From contig CALCGJ010000007.1 in the NCBI GenBank assembly GCA_937900965.1, positions 1 to 53,925 on the forward strand: a DNA stretch of 53,925 nucleotides, in the 5' to 3' direction. Position numbers and translations under genes: made by a program. Source of the stretch: an uncultured Bacteroidota bacterium (GTDB lineage Bacteria; Bacteroidota; Bacteroidia; Bacteroidales; FEN-979). Within the stretch, counting starts at the first letter, position 1. Every line of letters begins with the position of its first letter. Below are positions 8,433-16,053 of the stretch, in pieces. The notes beneath the pieces were generated by a model, which was not told the DNA's origin, did not search any database, and worked only from the letters and a program-made list of their open reading frames with translations.

Positions 8433-8525
8433 TTACATGGCAACTGCTATAATAGTGATCAAGATGATGGAAAGAGGATAAATTAAGAATAGGGTCATTT
8501 CACATGTTTCTGCTAATGATTTCAT
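8433..8525 (-). CDS. 30-residue single-span membrane peptide
   Basis: This ORF encodes 30 residues: a short polar start (MKSLAETCEM) followed by a continuous hydrophobic helix (TLFLIYPLSIILITIIAVAM) to the stop. An AGGAGG ribosome binding site (8531-8536) lies 5 nt before the ATG. It has its own promoter (8603-8610), an upstream box shared with the neighbouring secreted-protein gene, and a downstream hairpin, so it is a complete transcription unit despite its size. Such peptides often modulate a membrane complex or act as type I toxins; nothing here decides between these. I do not recognise the family. Confidence 0.7.
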   Translation of the reverse strand: MKSLAETCEMTLFLIYPLSIILITIIAVAM

Positions 8526-8602
8526 GACAACCTCCTGTTTTAATTTGATTAATCTGGTTTCTTTTCGATGAAGAAGGATTTATTTCCTTAATCTTCACTC
8601 AA

Positions 8603-8669
8603 CAAAATTATACCGGAACCAACCTGAATTCATGGCGGAAAACATCTATCATTTTTTTTAGTGGTTTTC
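8603..8669 (-). promoter_or_regulatory. Promoter and upstream box of the 30-aa peptide gene
   Basis: GAAAACCACTAAAAAAA (8669-8653 on the minus strand) lies 50 nt upstream of the -7 element TAATTTTG (8610-8603), which is again preceded by CCGG. The 17-nt box and the spacing are identical to those at 8256-8322. Confidence 0.75.
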
Positions 8670-8764
8670 TGCCACCGCAAGAGAACCTGATCCAAACCTC
8701 TCGTTTAATTTGACAACGTATCTGAAATTCACTACTTTTAGCATCATCTTTGACACATCGCATC

Positions 8765-9403
8765 ATGATAAACATTCTAATCGCTGACGACCATCAACTC
8801 ATGATATCAGGGATCAAATCGGCCCTGAGCGGCATCGAGGACTTTGAATTCGTTGCTGAAGCTGGCAATGGTTACCAGGTACTGGAGATTCTGGAATCAG
8901 GCATCCGGGTGGATGTGATCCTCATGGATATCAACATGCCCAAGCTGGATGGATTGAGTTGTACTAAAATGGTTAAAAAGAAGTACCCCGATGTCAGGAT
9001 CATCGCCCTGTCACAGTATGATGAGAAAAGATTTGTGAAACTGATGGTGAAAAACGGGGCTTCGGGTTACATTCTGAAAGATGCCGGGATCGACATCCTT
9101 GAGACCGCGATCAGAAAGGTACATGCCGGAGAGAACTACTATTGCGACCGGCTTTCCGTAAGGTTGCTGGAACAGGAACTCAAAGCAGAGAATATCCGCT
9201 CTCTCTTCCCCAAACTCACCGAAAGGGAGGTAGAGGTCCTCAACCTGATATGCCAGGAGTTTTCCAGCCAGGAGGTCTCCGAAAAACTTTTCATCAGTTT
9301 CCATACTGTTGAAAGTCACAGGGCCAATCTAATGCAAAAGGCCGGCGTGAAAAATACCGCCGGCCTTGTACGCTGGGCTGTTGAGAACGACTACGTCGAT
9401 TAA
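8765..9403 (+). CDS. NarL/LuxR-family response regulator
   Basis: This 212-residue regulator has a receiver domain with ADDH near the N terminus, phosphoacceptor D55 in LMDINMP, and S and K in ALSQYDE and YILKDAG. A C-terminal LuxR helix-turn-helix follows (about residues 145-205: LTEREVEVLNLICQE ... ISFHTVESHRANLMQKAGV). I use the ATG at 8765; a TTG five codons upstream is possible. The likely kinase is the TPR/HisKA_3 protein encoded at 9883, because HisKA_3 kinases pair with NarL-type regulators. It is divergent from the two small minus-strand genes that share an upstream box, making them plausible targets (inference). Confidence 0.95.
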   Translation: MINILIADDHQLMISGIKSALSGIEDFEFVAEAGNGYQVLEILESGIRVDVILMDINMPKLDGLSCTKMVKKKYPDVRIIALSQYDEKRFVKLMVKNGASGYILKDAGIDILETAIRKVHAGENYYCDRLSVRLLEQELKAENIRSLFPKLTEREVEVLNLICQEFSSQEVSEKLFISFHTVESHRANLMQKAGVKNTAGLVRWAVENDYVD

Positions 9404-9452
9404 GTTACTTTATCGGGACAATACCCAATTATTAACCTTTAATTTTTTCGTC

Positions 9453-9872
9453 ATGAACCTAAAAAAGAAACCGGAAAATGAAACGTACAAGCCATTGCAA
9501 CGTCTTGACTTTGTGCATTTTATAAATCGTAATTCAGTGTCTATAAGAGCGAAACTAGTGGTGCCCTTACATGAAAACGAATCAATTACACCGCCTAAAA
9601 GTGTAAAGACTACCGGACTTTACAATTCACTGACGTTGATTGTCAATGGAGATGCAACCGGTCCGATAAGACTATGCAACCTGGAATACCATATTGAGTT
9701 TATACAAAAGCTAAAAAGTGATACTGAAGAGTTTGTTCGCCATGCCATTAAAACAAAATTGTATGAAAATTTTCTGAAAGTTTTTGTTGTAAACACGAAA
9801 GTTACCAAGAATCCAACAGAAGAGGTGACCAATACCATCTCCGAGGATGCAGATATTGAGGTGAGAAGATAA
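9453..9872 (+). CDS. Hypothetical protein between regulator and kinase
   Basis: This is a 139-residue soluble protein that I do not recognise. It has no signal peptide or membrane segment, is Lys/Thr-rich, and has an acidic C terminus (ISEDADIEV). The ATG at 9453 is preferred over the longer frame because that extension overlaps the regulator gene and lacks an ATG. It sits 49 bp after the response regulator and 10 bp before the histidine kinase in the same direction, so it is probably co-transcribed with both. Base composition is more AT-rich than its neighbours. It may be an accessory of the two-component system or a passenger. Confidence 0.65.
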   Translation: MNLKKKPENETYKPLQRLDFVHFINRNSVSIRAKLVVPLHENESITPPKSVKTTGLYNSLTLIVNGDATGPIRLCNLEYHIEFIQKLKSDTEEFVRHAIKTKLYENFLKVFVVNTKVTKNPTEEVTNTISEDADIEVRR

Positions 9873-9882
9873 TAAACGTGAG

Positions 9883-11958
9883 ATGAGGAGAATCATTCTG
9901 AACGGGATATGTATGCTGGTAATTTCAGCCGGAATTACCCAACAAATACAGGCGCAGCTTGAAATGGGTCAGCTGGATAGTTTAAAGCAGGTGATAGCCA
10001 ACCAGAGTGATCAACCGGAGAAGATTGATAACATCCTCATACTTGCCCGGGAGTACACCTATATTGATAAGGACGATGCCATGATGTTTGCAAAGCAGGC
10101 TCTTGCATTATCAGAACAACTGGAGTATAACAAGGGAAAGCTGGATGCACTTTACAGAATGGGCCTTGTACAAAAGAAGTTGGGAAACTACAACGAATCC
10201 TTCAGCCTCTACAAGGAACTACTTTCACTCAGCGAAGAACTGCAGGATAGTGTAAATATGGCAGATGGATACTTTCAATACGGGATCCTTTACCGGCTGC
10301 AGGGGAAAGAGAACTCAGCCATCTATTTCCACCAAAAAAGCCTGGCATTATACTATGCATTAAATAATCCGGGAGGCTTGATCAGCAACTATAACAGCAT
10401 CGGGAATATATTCCAGAATATCGGAGAATATGATTCTGCAGCATTTTATTTTATGACAGCCATTAATCTGTGCAGAGAGACCAATGGGAAAGAAAAAAAC
10501 CTGGCTACCATATACCTTAACCTCGGTGAGGTATTCCAGAACCTCGGTGACTATAAGAATGCAAAGGAATACCTGAATATGGCACTGGCATACTATACCC
10601 TGACTAAAAATGACAATGCCCGGGCACTAGCCTATACAAAACTGGGCAATGTGGCGAATGAGGAGATGCAGCTTGATTCTGCCCTCAATTACTACAGTAT
10701 GGCAAAATCTATTTATGCCCGGGAAAATAATTTGAGGGGGATCAATGATCACTATGTCAACAGTGGGATTGTTTTTATGAAAAAAGGTTTGTACAAACCG
10801 GCATATTCAAACTTTTCACTTGCGCTGGCCTACTATATCAGGCAAAACCTTCCGGAAGGGATCATCGCGGCCTGGCAAAACATGGCTTCTGTACTTACCA
10901 GTCAAAAGCGATATGCTGAAGCATTGATCCTGCTGGACTCCTGTTACAACTTGTCGTACAGGACAGGACTGAAAAAGGAACGTCTTGACATGTTGAAGCA
11001 GATCTCTGACCTATATTATGAGTCGGGAGATTTCAGACAGTCAATTGACTATTCGACAAAATACAATGCTCTGAAAGACAGTATTTTTAAGCTTGATAAA
11101 GAGGAGATCGTTGCCGATCTGAGAATACGCTATGAGAGGGAACTTGACCAGGCGAAAATACTGGCGCTTGAAAATGAGAACCTGAGGAAGACCAAGCAGC
11201 GAAACACCTATTTGTTCACAGGTCTTGGAATCATAACCCTGATCCTGTTCCTGTTCATCTTTTTCAGATATAAAGCAAGGAAGGACAAGATCATATCTAC
11301 TCAACGGATCCGGCAACTTGAGGAGGAGAAAAAACTGCTTGCAGCCCGCTTCCTCGTGGAGGGGGAGGAAAAAGAGCGTAAACGTATTGCCAAAGAATTG
11401 CATGATGGCCTGGGTGTACTGCTCTCGGTTACAAAGATGCAATTCTCTGCTATCAAAGATGCCAGCCCGGAAAACAAACCGTTGATTGAAAAGGCATCTC
11501 AGTTCCTTGAACAGGCGAGTGGTGATGTTCGGAAGATCTCTCACAACATGATGCCGGGACTCCTTACCAAACTTGGTCTCTGCGAAGCGCTGGAAGATCT
11601 TTTCGAAAAACTCACTGATACCGAAGGCATCCAGGCCATTTGCTACATAGAGGGACCGCGGGAACGGCTACCTGAAAACAAAGAGATTATGCTTTACCGG
11701 ATCATCCAGGAGATGGTGAATAATACGCTGAAACATGCTGAAGCCGGCAAAATAGAGCTCCGGGTAAATGTCAGTCCCGGCCACCTGGACATTCGTTTTG
11801 CCGATAATGGAAAAGGATTTGAAGTAGCGGAAGGGATCGAAAAAAAGTCCATTGGTCTGCAGAGCATCTGGTCGCGGGTAAATTTCCTCGATGGCAATAT
11901 TTCCGTAGAGTCATCTCCCGGGAAGGGGACTGTTTATACGATTAAGATACCGGTTTAA
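9883..11958 (+). CDS. TPR-domain sensor histidine kinase (HisKA_3)
   Basis: This is a 691-residue sensor. It has a signal peptide (about 1-25), then a long periplasmic array of tetratricopeptide repeats (about 30-400; units such as YFQYGILYRLQGKENSAIYF). A coiled coil leads into one transmembrane helix (about 443-462), followed by a HisKA_3 dimerisation domain with phosphoacceptor H507 in IAKELHDGLG. The HATPase domain has an N box (EMVNNTLKHA) and a G box (FADNGKGFEV; KGTVYTIKIPV at the end). It probably senses an extracytoplasmic signal through the TPRs and phosphorylates the NarL-type regulator encoded at 8765. Confidence 0.95.
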   Translation: MRRIILNGICMLVISAGITQQIQAQLEMGQLDSLKQVIANQSDQPEKIDNILILAREYTYIDKDDAMMFAKQALALSEQLEYNKGKLDALYRMGLVQKKLGNYNESFSLYKELLSLSEELQDSVNMADGYFQYGILYRLQGKENSAIYFHQKSLALYYALNNPGGLISNYNSIGNIFQNIGEYDSAAFYFMTAINLCRETNGKEKNLATIYLNLGEVFQNLGDYKNAKEYLNMALAYYTLTKNDNARALAYTKLGNVANEEMQLDSALNYYSMAKSIYARENNLRGINDHYVNSGIVFMKKGLYKPAYSNFSLALAYYIRQNLPEGIIAAWQNMASVLTSQKRYAEALILLDSCYNLSYRTGLKKERLDMLKQISDLYYESGDFRQSIDYSTKYNALKDSIFKLDKEEIVADLRIRYERELDQAKILALENENLRKTKQRNTYLFTGLGIITLILFLFIFFRYKARKDKIISTQRIRQLEEEKKLLAARFLVEGEEKERKRIAKELHDGLGVLLSVTKMQFSAIKDASPENKPLIEKASQFLEQASGDVRKISHNMMPGLLTKLGLCEALEDLFEKLTDTEGIQAICYIEGPRERLPENKEIMLYRIIQEMVNNTLKHAEAGKIELRVNVSPGHLDIRFADNGKGFEVAEGIEKKSIGLQSIWSRVNFLDGNISVESSPGKGTVYTIKIPV

Positions 11959-12009
11959 AATGGATCAATGTCTTTAATCTTTCGTATGACTGAGAAAAAA
12001 CTTTTTGAA

Positions 12010-12180
12010 GTTTGCTTCCTCCCCCGAGTACTCGGGGGCGTCGCAATGACACAGACTCCGGCCATAAAGGAAGGGAAGTGGGGCGTGGCGGCATATAGCG
12101 CCGCCACGCCCCACTTCCCTGTTGTTATTCCAACGCGCCGTGTCATTGCGAACCAAAGCCGAAGGCGAAGGTGAAGCAAC
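12010..12180. repeat. Composite palindromic element (nested hairpins)
   Basis: This 170-bp non-coding element is symmetrical at several scales. Ends TTGCTTC and GAAGCAA face each other. Twelve-bp arms TCGCAATGACAC (12041-12052) and GTGTCATTGCGA (12140-12151) are inverted. The centre is a perfect 20-bp inverted repeat (12073-12092 with 12100-12119, 7-nt loop). An 18-bp perfect palindrome CCCCCGAGTACTCGGGGG lies at 12021-12038. It resembles two inverted copies of a GTCATTGCGA...GAAGCAA dispersed repeat around a hairpin. It lies between the converging kinase and hydroxylase genes and carries no T tract. Confidence 0.85.
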
Positions 12181-12249
12181 CCCTACCTTTATCCTTTGCC
12201 TTTGTCTGTAAATTCATGACTTATGCGACTGATAATCCTGAGGGCTTTC

Positions 12250-13983
12250 TTACTTCGAAATTAACTTTATACCGTCCTCAATCAGTTTTCTGACACCCTC
12301 TCCCCTCATTTTTTTCTCGTTGAGAAAACGGATGATATCCTGTTTCAGGGCGGTATCCATCTTCTTGAATTCAAGTATTTCAAGTATCTCAAGTGCACCT
12401 AACCAATCGTTGGAGTGGTCGGTTTTCAGCTCTTCCCATAATTGGGGCAGGGTGGCATATCCACAGTTTTGTTCCCTGATATTGCGCACATTCTGATAGA
12501 TTGCATGAAGCTTTTTTGCTTCCTGGCTATGATGGATTTTATGAGTCTTCTCATCCGGGACGGGATAGGTCAGCCCATATAAATCCGGATCAGCAGGCCC
12601 TGCGAATGCCGATACGATACTGCTTCCGACAGCCATATCAAACATCCCCCAGGATGGTTCAAAAAGAGTTTCCCCTTCATATGTAACTGTACAATCGAAG
12701 AAACTGAGAAGAATAGCACGCTCTTCATGCGTTGTGATCGACTGTAGTATCCCTTTCACCTGAAGTCCGGATTCAAACACCAGAATAATTCTCTCCCCTT
12801 CTGAAATACCCAACTGCTCAAGCTCTTCCACCGAAAAATCCTCCAGAGAGCGCGCAAGTCCGGAGGGTCTGCCTACCGGAGATCCGAAACCCTGTGAATG
12901 GGATGCTGTTCCATGGCCCGGCAGCTCTTTCCCCTTAACATTGAGATTGGTTAGCCCGGTGGTTTTAAGATAGACCGGATTACCATTCTTTTCAATGACG
13001 CGTGTGAAAATGCCGGAGACCTGGAGCCCCGAACGGTACTCACATGTAGCCGGATACTCCGAGTGGATCGCTTTCCTGATCCCCTCCAGTCCACCTGTTC
13101 GTAATGCCATCGTGTCAGCGAACTGCTCCAGAACCTGTGACAGAGTTTCAAAATCGGGCGTTACAAAAAGCTGTGGTTGAGGTTCAGTAATATCGAAGCT
13201 GTAATTCACGGCATCGAGGGAGTAAGGTATCTTTTTCACGGCAGGTGTCAGGCAATGAAAGCTCTCGGCAATGGAAGAGAGTAATCCTGCGCCATAGATC
13301 CCTGGATCATCCACTTCACCAATCAAGCCGTACTCCACTGTCCACCAATGAAGATTCCGGATCATGGCGAGTTCAGATGGCTCCCCCTCCTCCTTGCCCA
13401 GGTTATCGATCATCTGTTCTGCATCTGCGATCTGTTGTTTGTCTGAATATGGATCTGCTTTCAGGATCGATAGGTGACGAATCGCTTCATACATCCGGTG
13501 ATCCCAGGCAGAGGCAAATGCCTTGCTGCCTAACTCGCCAAACCTCTTAAGGTAATCGGCATAGAGAGGATCAGCAATAATAGGGGCATGTCCGGCAGCT
13601 TCATGAATGATATCGGGAGCAGAGGTATATCCTATCTGGTCGACCGGACGAATATCCGCCGCGATTACCAGCACGTTGTAGGCCTGGAACTCCATGAAAG
13701 CAGAAGGTGGAATAAACCCGTCCACTGCAACAGCAGCCCATCCGATCTCCCTGAGAATACGGTTCATCCCATACATATGGGGGATAGTATCAATGCTGAT
13801 GCCGGTCTTCCGCAATCCATCGATATAGGACCCATGAGCAACCCTGGAGAGGTACTCTACGTTTTGCCTCATGATATATCTCCATACGGCATGATCCTGT
13901 GCCGTATAATTGTTGTAAGGCTGATCTATAACCAGACTGAGCAGATGCTTAGGTAACTTCTCCAGGACTTCATTCATCTCCAT
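12250..13983 (-). CDS. Pterin-dependent aromatic amino acid hydroxylase (long form)
   Basis: This 577-residue member of the biopterin-dependent hydroxylase family converts Phe to Tyr (or a related ring hydroxylation) with O2, Fe(II) and a pterin. The iron ligands are visible as H127 and H132 in IIHEAAGHAP and E217 in WWTVEYGL; YGAGLLSSIAE is the conserved active-site loop. The catalytic domain ends near residue 310. The remaining ~265 residues are an extra C-terminal region absent from short bacterial PhhA proteins (about 260-300 aa). Its position as the last gene of the hmgA-hppD-fahA cluster argues for phenylalanine entry into tyrosine degradation. No pterin recycling gene (pcd/phhB) is present here. 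Confidence 0.9.
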   Translation of the reverse strand: MEMNEVLEKLPKHLLSLVIDQPYNNYTAQDHAVWRYIMRQNVEYLSRVAHGSYIDGLRKTGISIDTIPHMYGMNRILREIGWAAVAVDGFIPPSAFMEFQAYNVLVIAADIRPVDQIGYTSAPDIIHEAAGHAPIIADPLYADYLKRFGELGSKAFASAWDHRMYEAIRHLSILKADPYSDKQQIADAEQMIDNLGKEEGEPSELAMIRNLHWWTVEYGLIGEVDDPGIYGAGLLSSIAESFHCLTPAVKKIPYSLDAVNYSFDITEPQPQLFVTPDFETLSQVLEQFADTMALRTGGLEGIRKAIHSEYPATCEYRSGLQVSGIFTRVIEKNGNPVYLKTTGLTNLNVKGKELPGHGTASHSQGFGSPVGRPSGLARSLEDFSVEELEQLGISEGERIILVFESGLQVKGILQSITTHEERAILLSFFDCTVTYEGETLFEPSWGMFDMAVGSSIVSAFAGPADPDLYGLTYPVPDEKTHKIHHSQEAKKLHAIYQNVRNIREQNCGYATLPQLWEELKTDHSNDWLGALEILEILEFKKMDTALKQDIIRFLNEKKMRGEGVRKLIEDGIKLISK

Positions 13984-14020
13984 ATCAAACTCTCTCTTCT
14001 TATTATTAAGGCTATTAATA

Positions 14021-14065
14021 CTTGTCTAACTTGTCTAACCTGTCTAACCAGCCTAATCTGTTAAA
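14021..14065. repeat. Nonamer array CTTGTCTAA type, reaching the stop of the flavin protein gene
   Basis: Five 9-mers (CTTGTCTAA x2, CCTGTCTAA, CCAGCCTAA, TCTGTTAAA) become more degenerate toward and finally include the minus-strand stop codon at 14061-14063. Confidence 0.85.
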
Positions 14066-14702
14066 CGGGTTTCGCTAGTTCGAATAACGATCCGCCACTG
14101 GCCCTAACGTAAAAATCACCTCCCATTCTGCCAACAAGATCAATCTTGTTCGGGTCTATCCTGCCATTGCTGTCAAGGACCGCTGGGTTTACATGCATCC
14201 TGAGAATTTCGCAAATGACCAGGTTCCCGGCACCACCACTGATCCCTGTTTCGATAACCTGCAGCACCTTGCATTCGAACTGTACAGGTGACTCCTTTAC
14301 CCTGAATGGCTTAACAAGTTGCGACGGTTCCATAGTGAATCCCACCATCTCAAATTCATTCACCCCTTTGTCAAAATCGGCGCTGGCATTGTTAACCTGC
14401 TTTACCATTGCATAATTCACCACGTTGATCACTACCTCCGGGACCTCTTTTACATTTTCATAACTGTGCTTGGTTGTATTGTCAAGCCCACGCCTTGCCG
14501 GGGAGAAGATCAGGATGGGCGGATTGGCTCCGAAAGCATTGAAAAAGCTGAAGGGAGAAAGATTCGGATTTCCGGCTTTATCGATGGTGCTTGCAAACGC
14601 TATCGGCCGGGGAGCAACGGCTCCCAGCATTGTACCATGAAACAACTGAACAGGGGTCTCGCTGGGGTCGAAATGGATATATTCGGTGTTTGTATCTTTC
14701 AT
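14061..14702 (-). CDS. Flavin reductase-like FMN-binding split-barrel protein
   Basis: This 213-residue protein is of the flavin reductase-like (DIM6/NTAB) family. Its FMN-binding split barrel is recognisable by GAVAPRPIAFASTID near the start, then SPFSFFNAFGANPPILIFSP, and YVRASGGSLFELAKP at the end. It sits 12 bp downstream of fahA on the same strand, within the tyrosine-degradation operon. Flavin-binding members of this family accompany hmgA/fahA clusters in Bacteroidota, but their exact step is not established. It may supply reduced flavin or act on a pathway intermediate. No maleylacetoacetate isomerase gene is seen in the cluster. Confidence 0.85.
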   Translation of the reverse strand: MKDTNTEYIHFDPSETPVQLFHGTMLGAVAPRPIAFASTIDKAGNPNLSPFSFFNAFGANPPILIFSPARRGLDNTTKHSYENVKEVPEVVINVVNYAMVKQVNNASADFDKGVNEFEMVGFTMEPSQLVKPFRVKESPVQFECKVLQVIETGISGGAGNLVICEILRMHVNPAVLDSNGRIDPNKIDLVGRMGGDFYVRASGGSLFELAKPV

Positions 14703-14714
14703 AACAGGTTATTA

Positions 14715-15989
14715 TTATTTTTTTGCAGGAAGTATTCTGGTTGTAACCTCGCCGAAGCCTATCCGTAGCCCATTTCTCACAGCATATCCGCGCATGATGA
14801 TGGTATCATTGTCGTGTATGAATTTCCGCTCACTGCCATCCGGCATCTGTACTGGCCTGGTTCCTTTCCAGGCAATTTCCAACATTGACCCGAATGAACC
14901 GGGGACATGACCACTGATTGTCCCTGAAGCATACATATCACCCACATTGATATTGCATCCGTTCACCGTATGATGAGCGAGTTGCTGGGACATATTCCAG
15001 TACATGAATTTGAAGTTAGAATGGCAAACCCGGTGAGCAGTACCTCCATCAGGCTGGATAAGCACATCGAGCTGGATGTCAAAATTCCGACTCCCCTCAC
15101 TCTGCAGATATGGCAATACATCAGGTTCCTGTTTTGGCCCCTCTACCCGAAAAGTCTCCAGGGCATCGAGCGTAACAATCCAGGGAGAAGCAACCGAACC
15201 GAAGTTTTTCCCGAGGAAAGGACCCAGCGGAACATACTCCCACTTTTGAATATCACGGGCCGAAAGGTCATTGAAGAGAACCATCCCAAAGATGTACTCT
15301 TCGGCCTCCTTCACCGGGATAGAATCACCCAGAGAGCTTTTCTTTCCTGCAATAAAGGCCATCTCTAATTCAAAGTCAACCTGATTACTGGGGCCAAATT
15401 CAGGGTGTTCCGCTCCGTCGGATTTGGTCTGCCCTTTGGGCCTGTGAATGGGTGTTCCGGAGACTACAATCGAAGAGCTTCTTCCATGGTATCCTACCGG
15501 GATATGCCTCCAGTTAGGCAGCAGGGCATTTTCGGGATCGCGGAACATGATGCCGACATTCGTCGCATGCTCAATACTGGAGTAAAAATCGGTATAGTCA
15601 CCAACCTCCACAGGAAGTAACATCTCAACCTCATGAATAGCGTGGATGATAACGGAATGGTCTTTCACACGTTCACGAAGGAAGGTGTTCCCCGATTCAA
15701 AAAGCTCCATCAGTCTGCTCCTCACTGCCCGCCATGTAGGTCTTCCAAGGGAAATAAAGTCATTCAACGAAGGCTTCAGGAACACTTCCGGGACAATATG
15801 CAGGTCGTGAAAATACCCCAGAGTTGCCAGGCTGTAGAGGTCAATAACTTTATCGCCTATCCGCGAAGCCGCTCTGGGAGAAACCCCTTCATAGCGGATT
15901 ATCCCGAAAGGGATGTTCTGAATCGGGAAATCACTGCTCTCCGGAACAGAGATCCATGAGGAAAGTGAGGGATTGTTTATGTCGTTCAT
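14715..15989 (-). CDS. fahA: Fumarylacetoacetase
   Basis: This 424-residue enzyme hydrolyses fumarylacetoacetate to fumarate and acetoacetate, the last step of tyrosine/homogentisate degradation. It shows the N-terminal SH3-like region (FGIIRYEGVSPRAASRIGDKVIDL) and the FAH catalytic domain with DFYSSIEHATNVG, VGYHGRSSSIVVSG, DFELEMAFIAGK and FNDLSARDIQKWEYVPLGPFLGK. The start is placed at 15989 because the frame upstream overlaps the hppD gene and contains no family sequence. It is the third gene of the minus-strand cluster, 64 bp after hppD. Confidence 0.96.
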   Translation of the reverse strand: MNDINNPSLSSWISVPESSDFPIQNIPFGIIRYEGVSPRAASRIGDKVIDLYSLATLGYFHDLHIVPEVFLKPSLNDFISLGRPTWRAVRSRLMELFESGNTFLRERVKDHSVIIHAIHEVEMLLPVEVGDYTDFYSSIEHATNVGIMFRDPENALLPNWRHIPVGYHGRSSSIVVSGTPIHRPKGQTKSDGAEHPEFGPSNQVDFELEMAFIAGKKSSLGDSIPVKEAEEYIFGMVLFNDLSARDIQKWEYVPLGPFLGKNFGSVASPWIVTLDALETFRVEGPKQEPDVLPYLQSEGSRNFDIQLDVLIQPDGGTAHRVCHSNFKFMYWNMSQQLAHHTVNGCNINVGDMYASGTISGHVPGSFGSMLEIAWKGTRPVQMPDGSERKFIHDNDTIIMRGYAVRNGLRIGFGEVTTRILPAKK

Positions 15990-16004
15990 AGCTTTATTTT
16001 GATC

Positions 16005-16045
16005 CCGGATGCCGGATGCCGGATAAATCGAAAATCGAATAATTC
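16005..16045. repeat. Heptamer array GCCGGAT followed by AATCGAA words
   Basis: CCGGAT plus two GCCGGAT heptamers (16005-16024), then AATCGAA-like words, fill the spacer between hppD and fahA. Confidence 0.7.
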
Positions 16046-16053
16046 GTAATTCC

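Noticed and set aside
11968-12174. Small open frames through the 12-kb palindrome
   Set aside because: They follow the inverted repeat on both strands, lack ribosome binding sites and have no family features.
12010-12180. Composite hairpin as a bidirectional terminator of the kinase and hydroxylase genes
   Set aside because: Strong stems but no T tract on either strand next to the main stem; kept as repeat instead.
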